Positions 50,080-62,660 of a DNA stretch of 64,000 nucleotides are shown here, piece by piece. The stretch covers positions 4,030,001 through 4,094,000 of the forward strand of contig OY292277.1 in NCBI GenBank assembly GCA_958496175.1, read 5' to 3'. Below the pieces are notes generated by a model. The model was not told the origin of the DNA, did not search any database, and saw only the letters and a list, made by a program, of their open reading frames with translations. Numbering within the stretch: position 1 is the first letter of the stretch; each line of letters opens with the position of its first letter. The stretch is from Sisyra terminalis (taxonomy: Eukaryota; Arthropoda; Insecta; Neuroptera; Sisyridae). Both the position numbers and the translations under genes were made by a program.

Positions 50080-50268
50080 TTGGTCCAAATACTGCAACAA
50101 GCACAGTTCTGCCAGGCCTGCCAGTGCGTGTGCAAATTGTTGCAACGGTTGCAATTCTCGAAGTAATTTGTGTTAAATTTAGTAATTTAAATGAAAAATT
50201 TGTTAAAAAGTAGTGAAAGTGGTTTTTCAATGTGTGTTTGGTCGAGTTATGCAGAAATTTCAATACAA
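50080..50268 (+). other. Possible first exon of an unidentified plus-strand gene
   Basis: A GC-richer stretch (about 50080-50160) is followed by an ATG at 50191 opening 26 codons, MKNLLKSSESGFSMCVWSSY and six more. It runs exactly to a donor-like sequence (ATACAA|gtaagc, exon end 50268). A second ATG at 50249 is in another frame. No continuation was identified and no family is recognised. It may be an untranslated first exon or chance. Confidence 0.2.
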
Positions 50269-50319
50269 GTAAGCTTAAAATTCATAATTTTCTCGATTTG
50301 AAAGTTGGCGTCTCTCAAC

Positions 50320-51680
50320 AAAGCATGGCGTGGGTTTACGATGCAGTTGTATTAAGGGTTTTAATTTGATAAAAACACCCTCATTTTGCAATTATAAATC
50401 GGAAATTTATTATTACAAATCATTTTAGGGATTACATACAGTAGAAGATTAGCATCATGAGCATTGTTGTAAAAAAATTAGAGTTGTAAATATCGTAAAT
50501 GCAATGTAGTAGAGCCATAAAGCCTCAAAGCTTTTAAATTTGACCAACAGATGGCTGGCTAGTATATGATCTATAAACAATGTTTATTCACATTGAAAGT
50601 GAAAAACTGTGAAAAACCTTATTTTTTGTTAGTCTTAGCCTTTTTGTGAAAATATCTCTTGAAATTCATGAAACTATTAGTTGTAATAAACAAGACTAAT
50701 TTTTCAACAATTCATTGATAAGTTAACTTTTTTTCAAAAGATCGCAGTATAGCATTGCATTTTATGCGTTTTTAAATGATTTCCTCAAAATTGTTTGCCT
50801 ATACATTCACTGTAGCTATTATAAATGCTTGTTTTGTATAAATGTGGTTAAATTTCATTGCTACAATGTTTAATTTTATCCTTCAAATCGTAAATTTATT
50901 GATATAAACCTTGTTGTTAAATCGGGAAGAAGTCTTTATACATTCGCAAAATTCTAAAGAACTTGGAGCTTAAATAATATCTTGAAGATCAAATTCACGA
51001 ATTTTTTAAACTTTATTTACTTACCAATTCAAATATAAATTTTAAGTTAGTAAAAGCTATAAAAATTTCTATAGATTTTACAATTGTTAATACTATTTTT
51101 ATACTAATGACAAAGAACAAAAAACTCAATTATTTTCAACCAAGTTTTATTTAATATTAACGATCCTACATCAGTTTCATAATTGTTATGTTAATGCATT
51201 ATTTTTTAAATAATTTGTTTAATATTTCATAGTTCAAACGATACAATTACCTTATTTTTTTTTTTACTAAAATAGTTTATAGATAAAGAAACAATTTTTA
51301 AATTTGGGTTTCTTGAATAATTTAACATTGATTTTTTGTTTAATTATGGAATAAGTTAATGGTTTGTACATATTTACAAAACTAACAATAACTTGCAATG
51401 TTGCAAAGCGATAATAATATTAATTAACAAGTTTAAAATTCTTTAAAAATTTATAAATATGTCGTACTAGTAAAGGTATTTTGACTAAAGCAATATTCAC
51501 CACCATTTCTCTTTGGTTTTACATTTTCTTTGAATTTTCCTGGTTGTGTTTTCCATCACGAGTAGATGGTCATTAAGATTAACTCCTCCAACGACAACGG
51601 GTTGCTTTTCATTTTTGTGTCGAGACTATGGTATCGTTCTAGAACAAATCATTGATTTAAATTTGTGGAAATTGTCGGCT
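50320..51680. other. AT-rich intergenic DNA
   Basis: No gene seen. The part next to 51683 is expected to hold the calpain 3' untranslated region; a TTTATT (AATAAA on the minus strand) lies near 51146. Confidence 0.4.
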
Positions 51681-51682
51681 AA

Positions 51683-54600
51683 TTATTGTCCAATACCATG
51701 AGCTAAATGAAGTCGAACCATTGCCATTATGTAACGTTCGGCTGTTAAGACTCTTTGTTTAGAAAATCTTAGTACAAGACATTCCAACACTTTGTTACTA
51801 ACAGTGGCACCTGCCGCCCACAATAATGCCCGTAAATTATAGCTGGAAGCTTTGCCCCCTCCGGAACCTCGTTCAAACTTTTGGAAAGCCAACTGAAACA
51901 CAAAATAATGAATACCAATTTGAAAAAATTTCAAAAAAATGAACTTACTCTCCAAAATTGAAGAATGTGCATTAGGACAGGGATATCAACAAGACTTAGG
52001 CGACCACTTATGTTATGATCTCGAAGCATTATCAAACTCTTACAAAGCTCCAAACTTGGTTTATCCATCAAACACAATTTCCAGTGTGTCTTTAAGATTT
52101 TATGCAACTGTTGAGCGTCAACTTCTGCTGGATATTTCGAAGCCAATTTGGCCAGTAACGATTTTCCATCGGCCTGCAAAAAAATCATATCACCACCAGA
52201 AAACTTAACAAGGTGAAGATCATACCAATATAAACGTGGTTTCCTCTAAAAATTCGCTCGAAATATTCCGTATTATCATATTATCCTCGTTCACTTCCCT
52301 GCCGAAAAGGAAAAAGTAAAAGTAGAATTTCTTGTTTTTGTGATATCAATATATAATATATAAATCAATTGGGCCTACCATATATTACTCTGTTCGTCCG
52401 TGAAGATTCGAAGAAGGAATTTTCCGTCCAGATTCGGAATGTTTGTTTGTGGCACTACGATATAATCACCGGGAGGTAGCGTGAAGAATGTGACGACTTC
52501 ACGTGCGACTGAATGATTTGTTACGTCCAAAGGTTTCTGTAAGACAAGCCGAAATAATTAAATCTTTGCCAGTTGCGACAATTAATTCAAGTGATATATG
52601 ATTGTTGAAAGTTTCAAACGCTGTTAACGGTAGTTGGAAGGTTGCAGTCGTGTCTTGGAAACGATCTTTATATGAAAACATTTCAATAAATTCTATGACC
52701 GTTAATCGACCGTAATTTATAATTTATGATATGTTTGATTCCTGGAAGATGCAATGCAATGACTTCATTGGAAACTACCATTGGAGGTTGGTAGATTATA
52801 AAAGAATCTTTTGATGTTTTGTAACCAAAACGCATAAACGAAACTTTTATTATTTCAAAGTTAGTTGTTAAGGTTTCGTTTTATACGTTTATCAAGTATC
52901 ATAGTTCAAATTTTCGTAGAAATTTCATCCCCAACTTTATCTTTTGAATCATGGATAGTTATAAAGGTGGTATAGTTTACAAAGTGTTACCTGTTCTGAC
53001 ACAAATTGAGGACTTAATCGAGACATTGTATGAGGTATTTCATAGACAGCGAATCCAATCGCAAATAAAGGCTTTTTCTTCCGTGAATCGCTAACCGTTT
53101 CATAATGCTGCGTTACGGAAACGACTACGTGGCATTTGTTGGTCGTCGATCGTGGAATTTGCACATGGAATTGAGGATTCATTGACGTGGTTTCTGTAAA
53201 GAAACATTTCTGTTGGGATATTGTTTGGTAGCTGGTCGATTTTATGCCTTACCGACAAAGTGCGGTCCACCTCCGGCGTTGTATCCGGCTCGCCATCGTC
53301 GCCGTGCCAAAACGGCTCGCCACGGCTGCTTCGAGTGCAACGCCGGCTCCGACATCCAATCATCAGGTCCCACATGTACTAAGTCTAACTGTGTAAAATG
53401 TCGAGCGAAATCATCAAAAGACATCCTAAAGAAAAAGCAATACTGGTGAAGACATGCATCGATGGATATTTTCGTCAAGTTTACCAGAATTCGCCGTCGT
53501 TCGTCACCCGTACGCTGAGTAGGTCTTTGTCGCGCTGCGACAAACCATCCCATTCCCAGGAGCGTTCGCTCCAGGCTCCGGTCCATTCACCGCGACCCCA
53601 AGGATTTCGTAGTCGTACCAAAGGAGTTTCACTGGCCGTGTTGGAGTTGGTTCCGACGTTACCGTTGGCAGTGCCACTGCGGACACGTGCCAATCCTGTT
53701 ACGCTATATGCGTGTTGCGTTAATAACCCGTTTCTCAACCGTAATTGCCGCTTATTGTCCTTTTCCTGTAAAATAATTTCAAATAAATCCTCAACAACGA
53801 CAAAAGTAAAAAGAATCAGAAAATTATCACTTAAAATTGTCCGAGGGATCCTACAATTTTGGTAAGATATTACCTCTGGACCTCACTACAACTTGCTGAG
53901 TATCCAGAAGATTGTATTAGTGGATAAATAAATATATAGTAATGATTGTATTATAACTCTTTGTCGAACGATTTTGATCTAAAATTAGGTCTTCTATTAC
54001 TGAGGTAATCTATACTTATATATAAAATTCTTACGTCTGTACATTTCGATTTTGAACCCAATTTTAGGGTAAATATTTGTTTCAAGAAGCTCTTATTCTA
54101 AATTTAATATTTTTAAATTTTTTGTCTGTCTGTCTGACTGTATGTCTCGATTTAACTAAAGAACGGAACAACCGAATTTAATGAAACTTGGTATTAAGAT
54201 ACAACACAATTTCCCACAGACTATAGTCTATACAGACTATACTTATCATTCCAAAAAAATAATAAGGGAAGACATTCCCTAGGGATGAAACAAAAAATTT
54301 GTACTTTAGACAGACGAGTTATATATCATTGGAAAGGTAATTAAAGGGGGGTTACTTTCGAAAAATCGTTTTTTTTTCTCTGATCTTATTGTTTAACATT
54401 TCAAGAATATGTCCTTAAAATTTTAGGTCGATAGAAGCAATATTCTTAATGTTATTGTCTTATTAATCTCCTGGCCTTTAACGCTCCAACTCTAACAGCT
54501 GCGGGCGGTCGGGGTAGTTCATAAACTTTATACGCATTTTTGACATATAAAATACCGCCCCCCAACGTATAGTAAAAAAAATTTTTTTTACATTAAGGGT

Positions 54601-57600
54601 GTTTTCCACCTCCAAAATGGCGGAATTTTTATTGAAAAATAACAGTTTACATTTTAAATGGCCGCCAAAAATTTTGAAATTAAAATAAAAATTATCAGAG
54701 AACGTTGGGGGGAAGATTTGATCATAATTTGACAAATTTTTCTTGGTTTTTTATTTTCAAATAATTTCCAGCCGAGTTATACGGTGAACACCGCAAATTG
54801 TTTTTTTCTCAAGACGTTCTGGAGGAAGCTCTGTTACCAGCTTATGCTTCAATATTTCTGCATGAAAAAATTACCCTATATTGTCGAAAGTATGCTCAAT
54901 AATGTACAAAAGGTCCGAATAAAATTACTCAATCCATATTTAAGAAAAAAAATCGCAAAAAAAGTATTTTTTTTTTAACCTTGAAACCCTAAAAGTTAGA
55001 AAGTAAATTTCAAATTTCATTATCAAAGTATGTTCGTTATAGACAAAATGTTTTATCGCTTAAAATAAAACAACGTTGGTTTATTATTAGAAACAAAAAC
55101 TTTTGGTCTGCTTAAAAATTTAAACTCTGATAGATATATCTGAAAATGGTTAAGTTTATAAGTGAGCTTTAAGTTTTTTGGCTTTCACATATTGTAAACC
55201 TGAAAATCCGAAATACATATTCACAAATAAATACATTAGTGAGTGAATATCGAGTAGATTATGTTTTTCGTAAAAGAAATAAGAAAAAAAAATCATATAC
55301 CACTACAAATAGCAAATCTAAAAAGAAAATGTACACCTACGTTATGCAGACGAAGTCGCGGGGATCAGCTAGTATAAAATAGAAGTATTAATACATAAAT
55401 ACAGAAGTATAATTGATCAAATGAGATATATATCTTCTTTCTACTGAATAGAAACTTTAAATGATTTACAAAACTGATTTTAATTGAAGATTTTGCAACG
55501 TTCGTGTTTGGTAAATTTTGATTTTACACAGTTTTTAATTAGTGTTGTTAATGTTTTAAAAACGGAAAAATTTTATTCCATTAATTAACAAACTATTACA
55601 ATCATTCATCTTCCGTTGGTTTCCTCTGCAACGGACGGCAATTTATTCAACAAAAGTAAGCAATTTATTGCGCACGACGTAAATGTGTGAGATTCAACAA
55701 TGCGAAAAATAACGAAATGCAACAAAGTTGCCAATGTTTCTTTTCATTGGATTCGTGAAAAACTGAATTTTAGGTGAACATAAAATGGGTGGAAGTGCAG
55801 TATTGATGCACTGTGCGATGATTTCGAGGTTGAATGGCGGAGGAAAAGTGCATTCCATATTTATCGATTTAATTCACTTTCAATGAGCGGAGCGGAGTGC
55901 TAAGATATTTGATCTCATTAAAATTTTCTTTGAGTCTTTGAACCTTTGGCTCTCCAATGCTCACTCGTTTGCTTCCACAAATATATATATTTATATTTCT
56001 CACGTGCATTCACTTGTTGCTGGATGTAGTTGTGGATTGTGCACACTCGGCGGATTGCATTCATCGTATGCATTTTTCAAAAAAATAAAAAAAATAAAAA
56101 ATGGATTGCACTGTGGGCTTTTTATTGGACAAGCGCGGCGATTCGTTGCAAGTGCAGTTCATTCGTTGCCTGCTTTTTTTGGTTCTCACACATTTAAGTA
56201 GGTGTTGGCGGAGCTAGGCAGCTTTTGTTTTGGGTGCAGAGGTCAGCGCAATCTAGATCATTTGTGGAGTGTGAACGTGAGTGTGGCTTGCATTGTCGTT
56301 TTCGAAAATCTCTTGGGGTTTTCACTTCCGGACGACCTGGCGATTTGGTCACTTGTGTGCAGAAAATCAAGAGGGACTTACGGGGGTGATGGTGGCGACG
56401 AGGAGACTAGAACGCGGCACAGCGCTGTTGAGGACCTGGAACGTGAGGTACCGGTCCTGGTGACTCAGACCGAAACTTTGAACGATGCCACCTGTAAGGT
56501 CCTGAAGGGCTCGAGTCGTCGATCCATTGCTCAAATTTTCATAACTTCCATAGAGCCTGAAATAACGATAATTTTCGAGAGAATTTCAATGAAAATTTTC
56601 CTACTTAAATTGTATACTAGACTGGGCCAAAAAAAATCGACTATTTTTTTTTTTGAAAAGTATATCGAAAATATTATTCAAAGTGACAAAAAAAAATATA
56701 TCGGGAAGATTTGAGCCCTTAATATTAATATTAAGAGGTATATCATCTTTAATTTAGATTTTTTATTTGTGCTTTCATTTTTGCGTCAATGCTGTCAAAC
56801 TATGAAGGTAAAAAAATTCATCTGCACATATATATTTATAGAAAATTAAATTCCCTACAAAAAACGTCTTTTTGAAAATTTTTGCCAGACACACCGTTTC
56901 CGACTAATCAAGCCTTAAACATTGATATAATTTTAAGATTTATCTTCTTTATTTTGGAATTTTGTAACTAACGAACAAACAAATATATAGAAATTAACAA
57001 TATAGATTCTTGAAGGGAATTTAATGGTCTACAAAAAAGGTTTCTTAACACTTTTAGATAAAATCACTTTTCCAAAAGTTATTCACAATTTTAAGAATTA
57101 TCTTCTTTATTTTGGAATTTTGTAACTAACGAACAAATAAATATATAGAAAAGAACAGTAGAGATTCTTAAAGGGAATTTAATGCTCTACAAAAAAGGTC
57201 TCTTAACGTTTTTACATAAAATCACTTTTTCAAAAGTTATTCACAATTAAAGCGGAAGGAAATATTAAAATATTGTTTTTTTCGCTGTTGAATCCATTTT
57301 TTTCATTCAGTGGGACAAATTGATATCTTACATGATCGAAAACCATCATTTTATCAATCTTTTTGCTTGAAATATCTAAAATTCATAATATATCCAAACC
57401 TATTTTCGGTTAACAGCTATTTATTGCACAAAAACGTGGAAAACCGAAAAAAACAATAATTTAATATTTCCTTCAACTTTAATTGTGAATAACTTTTGAA
57501 AAACTGATTTTATGTAAAAACGTTAAGAAGCCTTTTTTGTATAGCATTAAATTCCCTTTAAGAATCTATACTCTTCATTTCTATATAATTATTTGTTCGT

Positions 57601-58545
57601 TACTTACAAAATTCCAAAATAAAGAAAATAAATCTAAAAATTATATCAATGTTTAAAGCTTGATTATTCGGAAACGGCGTATGTGGCAAAAATTTTCAGA
57701 CACATTTTTGTAGGGAATTTAATTTTATATAAATATATGTGCTGATGAATTTTTTTACCTTCATAGTTTGACAGTATTGACGCAAAAATGAAAGCACAAA
57801 TAAAAAATCGAAATTAAATATGATGGTCCTCTTAATATAAATATTAAAGGCTCAAACCTTCCCGATATTTTTTTTTTTGTCACCTTGAACAATATTTTCG
57901 ATATACTTTTCATAAAATTAAGTCGATTTTTTTGGCCCAGTCTATTGTATACCCTTTGTTAATTAGATTTACTTGTATTTTTATTTTGATTAAACCCTTC
58001 CCTCCTATTTTATAAACTTAGTGATTAGTACTTCGGGATTACATAGTAACTCCTTAAATATGATACCTTCCCAAAAGAATTTGAAAAATTCAATAAAATT
58101 AATCCCAAACTTTTAAAGTTATTAACAATGAAATGAGCTGCAACTGAATTAACTCGAACCGTAACTACTCCGACTAATAATGAAACCAATCACAAATCTT
58201 ATTAAACAAGAAATTGAATTAATATTTTCGTCGCTTTGGTCGATCCCAATAATTATTTGATAATAATGATTAAAATAATATTAAATTTGAATTATTTATA
58301 CGATCAGCCATCGGCCATAAGTCAATTTAGTTGAAGACTTGAAAACTTGTTTTCGTTACTATTGAAATTAGGCGATTGTTGATGAATGGAGCAAAAACAC
58401 TCACTTGGCATAAGCTTTTTCGAGCAGGGCCGCCCAAAATTCCGTGGAACTGGTGCAATGAAGATGGACCAAACGACCTCGATATGTCGGCAATCGATCA
58501 TCCACCAACACTTCGCGCCACTCCCCGAAATGCCAAAAACGAAAT
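51683..58545 (-). CDS. Calpain, nine 3' exons (partial gene)
   Basis: Exons in order of transcription: 58545-58405, 56556-56382, 53765-53485, 53425-53253, 53193-52991, 52536-52379, 52298-52226, 52173-51949, 51892-51683. All are GT-AG and in phase, giving 545 residues to the stop codon. [17 protein letters not shown] and [12 protein letters not shown], then [20 protein letters not shown], belong to the papain-like core. QHAYSVTG holds the active-site His and [13 protein letters not shown] the active-site Asn. [20 protein letters not shown] opens the C2-like domain, which continues to [10 protein letters not shown]. The penta-EF-hand domain follows. [12 protein letters not shown] is a usable calcium loop, but the next one ([16 protein letters not shown]) lacks acidic ligands. 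Calpains are intracellular calcium-regulated cysteine proteases. The first base of exon 58545 completes a codon from an upstream exon. Exons with the catalytic Cys were not found up to 64000. Large introns contain transposons. Confidence 0.95.
54009..55372 (+). mobile_element. Non-autonomous Helitron in a calpain intron
   Basis: It starts TCTATACTTATATATAAAAT and ends CGAAGTCGCGGGGATCAGCTAG, inserted between A and T. 'gatttaactaaagaac', 'attaagatacaacacaatt' and 'cgagttatatatcattggaa' are shared with the Helitron at 18964-20422. No Rep or helicase coding sequence. It occupies half of the intron between calpain exons 56556-56382 and 53765-53485. Confidence 0.85.
55373..56381. other. Calpain intron sequence, partly GC-rich
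   Basis: 55620-55900 and 56020-56380 are GC-richer than usual introns here. A plus-strand frame of 170 codons (56202-56714) crosses antisense to a calpain exon and into a transposon and is not a gene. On the minus strand about 56366-56200 is also open ([15 protein letters not shown]...). Its only plausible acceptor (ctgcacacaag) joins out of frame with the preceding calpain exon, so I do not call an alternative exon. Confidence 0.35.
56618..57944. mobile_element. Foldback element, 1327 bp, in a calpain intron, with 8-bp target duplication
   Basis: Tips tagactgggccaaaaaaa (left) and tttttttggcccagtcta (right). TTGTATAC flanks both sides exactly (56610-56617 and 57945-57952). Arms of about 600 bp pair with each other, including 'gagcccttaatattaatatt' and 'gaaggtaaaaaaattcat'. 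The left side contains a ~155-bp internal tandem duplication (about 56945-57104 and 57104-57255). No protein. Tips relate it to the nested element at 27384-28377. Confidence 0.92.
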
Positions 58546-59137
58546 CTGTAACAAATCAATTTCTGTACTTGAAATTCTTCACAAAAGATAATTGTTTGTG
58601 ATCGATTCTTGAGCTTGAATCCATGGCGTCCGTGGACGTGGAAGTGTAATGCTAATTTTTCCACTCGAGGGAATTGTTTTTTTTTCTTCTTTTTTTTTTT
58701 GTTCGTAATTGAAGTCGCGTTTATTATTGTTATTAGAGTGGATGGTATGGATAGCAGGCAATAAATTATTTATTAGAAGTTTAATGGATGAACAAAAAAA
58801 AAAAAAAGGGTTATATTGTAAGGTAATTCAAAAAGAAAAACAACCGTTGTTTGAACTTTCGAGGAAATTTCACTTTTTGAATTTTTATAGTTGGAAGTTG
58901 CAACAATGAATTATGAATGCGTTTTGGCTGATATCCAAATAAATTACGTGTAAATTTAATTTGAAAAAGGATCGTTTAGTTCTTTGGTTTTTGCATTTTG
59001 AATTTGCACTTTAAATTTCGTAAAAGAAGAGTCGAAAACCGACCCTAATTTGACACGAATTCCTCTTGGAATTCGTGTCTTGGAATTTTGATTCTGAACT
59101 GAACTTTTGAGCCTTCTTTTCTATAAGAAAAGTTCTT
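58546..59137. other. Calpain intron, upstream side
   Basis: Non-coding. It contains poly-A and poly-T runs near 58680 and 58795. No further calpain exon recognised. Confidence 0.4.
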
Positions 59138-60988
59138 CAAAGGCCCTCGCCAAATAAGATGGTCTAAAATACCCCCATTGCCATCGAGCTAATTTTTTTC
59201 CTGAAAATACCCTACAGTATGGACAACATCTCAGCCAAGTTTCAACTCTAAAATATGACGCATTTTGGTGTCAAAAATATTTCTTTTTCAAATTCAATAT
59301 TCTCTGAAACTATTTGATAATACCGGAAACAGTGCTTATGAGTTTCAAGATATCACTAAGTAGTATTCCGAGAAAAATTTGCTCATGAATCAGATCGATC
59401 GATCATTGTTAAAAATACGATTTATTTTTTCAAAAATTTTTTTTTAAGCCAAAAGTATTTGGTACACCTTAGTTTTTTTTCTATAGAATCCTCTATCATC
59501 ATTCTACAATATATAATTTTTTTAGATTTTTAAAAATATTAGCAATAGTTAAAAAAAAAGAAGTATTCTTTAAACATTTTTTTGTGTGCTAAAATCTTTT
59601 AGTATCATCACGTAATTTTTTGTACATCATCCCTTTGTCTCAGCTAACTAAATATAATTTTTTCATATTTTTAAAAATGTTAAATAAGGGTTAAAAAAAA
59701 TAAACTTTTTTTTTAATTCAGTTTTTCGGCTCTTACGTAGTTATTTTTTTTTTAAAGTAATTTTTCTAAAGTAATTGCTAAATGAAATATAAATATTACG
59801 ATGTCCGTTATTTCCCAAATTGATTTTTTTACAGCAATCGCCCACTGAATATTTAGTTTAGGATACAAAAAAAATTATCCAATACAATTAAGCTCTTAAT
59901 TTCTTGATTAAACCGTGCCGGAATCATGTTACTTTTACCATTTAAATAACATGGGGTTATTTGGCTTTTTACTTTTATTTTTTTTTCTCAGAAACAAATG
60001 AATTAAAAGATTTAAAATCACATTGTTCTAACGTAAAACTTAACGCTCTACAAAAAAGGTCTCTTATGAATTTTCGATTAAATTACTCCATTAAAAGTTA
60101 TTCAACATTTAACTTTTTAACGACAAATCAATCGACTATAGGCTCAATAAAAATGATGTTGACTACAAGTTCTAAGAAACTCATAAGCACAATTTTATGA
60201 GAAAATTTTATAGGACATTTTTTGTAGAGCACTTTTTTTCCTATAACTTATTTCATTAGAAGTTTTTGATATTTTTCACAGGTCCTAAGTTATTTAATTA
60301 AAATAAAAAAAAAATAATTTTTATGTTAAAAATATAATTATTCAGGGAATTTTCAGTTTAATGCAAATAACTTAGGACCTGTGAAAAATATCAAACACTT
60401 TTAAAGAAAAAAGTTATAGGAAAAAAAGTGCTCTACAAAAAATGTCCTATAAAATGTTCTCATAAAATTGATGGTTGCGTCAAAAAATTGAAGAAATATT
60501 AAAATTTCTCTTTAGTTCAACTTTGACTTCGAATAACTTTTGAAGAAATAAATATATCAAAAACTTGTAAGAGACGTTTCTTGTAGATCAATCAATTTTC
60601 TACAAGAATATATATTGTAGAATGATACTAGAGGATTACATAGAAAAAAAACCTAAGATGTACCAAACGATTTTGGCATAAAAAATCAATTTTGAAAAAA
60701 TAAATCGTATTTTTAACAATGATCGATCGATCTGTTTATGAACGAATTTTTCTCGGACTACTACTTAGTGATATCTTGAAACTCATAAACACTTTTTTCG
60801 GTATTATCAAACAGTTTCAGAGTAAATTGAATTTGAAAAAAAAAATATTTTTTTACAAAAAACGCGTCATATTTTAGAGTTGAAACTTGGCTGAGATGTT
60901 GTTCATACTGTAAGGTATTTTCAGAAAAAAAAAATAGCCCGATTGCAATGGGGGCATTTTAGACCATCTTATCTGGCGAGGGCCTTTG
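59138..60988. mobile_element. Foldback element with CAAAGG tips, second copy, rearranged
   Basis: Ends caaaggccctcgccaaataa and ttatctggcgagggcctttg are inverted repeats and match the element at 27295-29097. The left arm (59138-59700) pairs with about 60640-60988. The middle contains 59797-60190, related to a different family (62291-62660). It is followed by a palindrome around 60330 ('gtcctaagttatttaatt' and 'aataacttaggacctgtga') that is also present in the nested element of the first copy. No clear target duplication. Non-coding. Confidence 0.8.
59797..60190. repeat. One-armed copy of the 'gtccgttatttc' repeat inside a foldback element
   Basis: 'gatgtccgttatttc', 'aattaagctcttaatttctt', 'gattaaaccgtgccggaatc' and 'aaggt' then 'tcttatgaattttcgattaaa' are shared in order with 62291-62660. 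Only one arm is present. The partner arm appears replaced by sequence of the TAGACTG-type element. Confidence 0.7.
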
Positions 60989-62290
60989 TGTATTTTTCTT
61001 GGAAAATTTTCCCTTTTATTCCCTTAAAAAATAAATTGTCTAACACTCCGGAAAAATAGTTTCCCATCGCCAGAAAATGACTCTATATCTTCAACAATGT
61101 GATCTTCACAGATCACTGAAGCAAAAAAAAAAGTAAAGTCACTATCGTATAAAGATATGACACTCCCAAATGTACGAAAATGCTTTTGCCGCACACCCAT
61201 CCACTTAATGGTTTTGTCCTTCACCGAAATCCTCGACAAAGGTTCAACAATAATAAAACAATGCAAATTATTCAACTACTGTGCCTACATCAAACGATTA
61301 ATTTATTACAAGGAGACGTGTAGAATTTATTGCATGCGATGATGACGATTTTTTTGCGTACGAATACATTAAGTGTTTATCTAAAAAAAAAAAAAAAAAA
61401 TTGTAATAAACGACGATGGAAGCGACGATCGAAGACTTGTTGAGAAACGCTGCAAATTAATTACTGTTCGTGACATAAATTATTTAAATTCGCCGTTTTT
61501 CGAAACGATCTACCGTTGAGCATTGCAGTTGCAATCTATATGCATTTGTAATTTGTTTCAATCGTAGTCTTACGTGGTTCAAACATATACATATATGTAT
61601 GCATTGCACAACTTCTAATTATCTTAATTATCTTTTCTATCACAACAAAAAACCGTTCAAAGAAATCCTCGGCTGACAAAATCGAAAACTCATTCTCTTT
61701 TAAATTACTTTTTACGTTTTCGATTTATTTCCAAATGCATCCAATAAATATTATTGCGTTTATCTAGCGGAAAAAATCAACCATATGCTCATCATTTCCT
61801 TACCAGCAATTTGGCTGTCGTTTTCGTTTCAACGAAATCTTGTTAAAATTTAAAAAGAAAATTACCATTAGTTTAGGTCTTTTATTTTTAAAGAATTTCA
61901 AAAAAAATTAACGTAAATGAATGGAAATAGTTAGCAAAAGTCTCAGTGTTGGAATACAACCAAAGTTACTGTATACCAGTGGGATCAAATGGAGGATAAA
62001 GTAATAAATATTAGACGAATAAATAAGTTTTTGCTGTTTTTTATCAAAACTAAGGAATTTGTTATATTTTTTTAACCACTGATGGGTACAACAATTGCAA
62101 ATGATAAAAATGACATAATTTTCTTTGCAATGGAACGACCCCATCAGATCGGTCTATAAATTATAAACATTTTTTACCAAATTGCTATATAGTGGAGAAT
62201 CTGGAGTCTCAAAAACACTAATATTTTCGACTTTCGCAACAGTTAATAAATTTTAAAAATTTTAAATGGAATGCTTAGCTACTTATATAT
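60989..62290. other. AT-rich DNA, probably calpain intron or upstream region
   Basis: 61020-61340 and 61400-61600 are a little GC-richer. The frames there (83 codons at 61024-61275 on the minus strand) show no calpain similarity or other recognised family. Confidence 0.4.
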
Positions 62291-62660
62291 TAGGGTGTCC
62301 GTTATTTCTCAAATTGATTTTTAGTTTAAGATATATAAAAAATTATCCAATAAAATTAAGCTCTTAATTTCTTGATTAAACCGTGCCGGAATCAAGTTAC
62401 TTTTACCATTTCAATAAAATGGGATTATTTGACTTTTTACTTTTAATTTTTTTTCTCAGAAACAAATGAATAAAAAGATTTAAAATTACATTATTCTGAC
62501 GTAAAATTTAACGTTCTACAAAAAAGGTGTCTTATGAATTTTCGATTAAATCACTCAATTAAAAGTTATTCAACATTTAACTTGAATTAATTTGTTTGAT
62601 TTATATTTTGTAATTTATTCAACATTTAATTTGTTGACTTCAAGTTCTAAGAAATTTATC
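62291..62660. mobile_element. Fragment of a foldback element, tagggtgtccgttatttc tip
   Basis: It starts tagggtgtccgttatttctc and runs parallel to 59797-60190 to 'caagttctaagaaa'. It contains the blocks 'aagctcttaattt', 'ttctacaaaaaaggt' and 'aaaagttattcaacatttaa'. The second arm is missing, so this is a single-armed or decayed copy. Confidence 0.65.

Noticed and set aside
53213..53865. Overlapping plus-strand open frames of up to 155 codons
   Set aside because: They are antisense shadows of two calpain exons that have clear family motifs on the minus strand.
56202..56714. 170-codon open frame on the plus strand
   Set aside because: It runs antisense across a calpain exon (56382-56556) and ends inside a foldback element. 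The protein is low in recognisable features, and the GC-rich exon explains the open frame.
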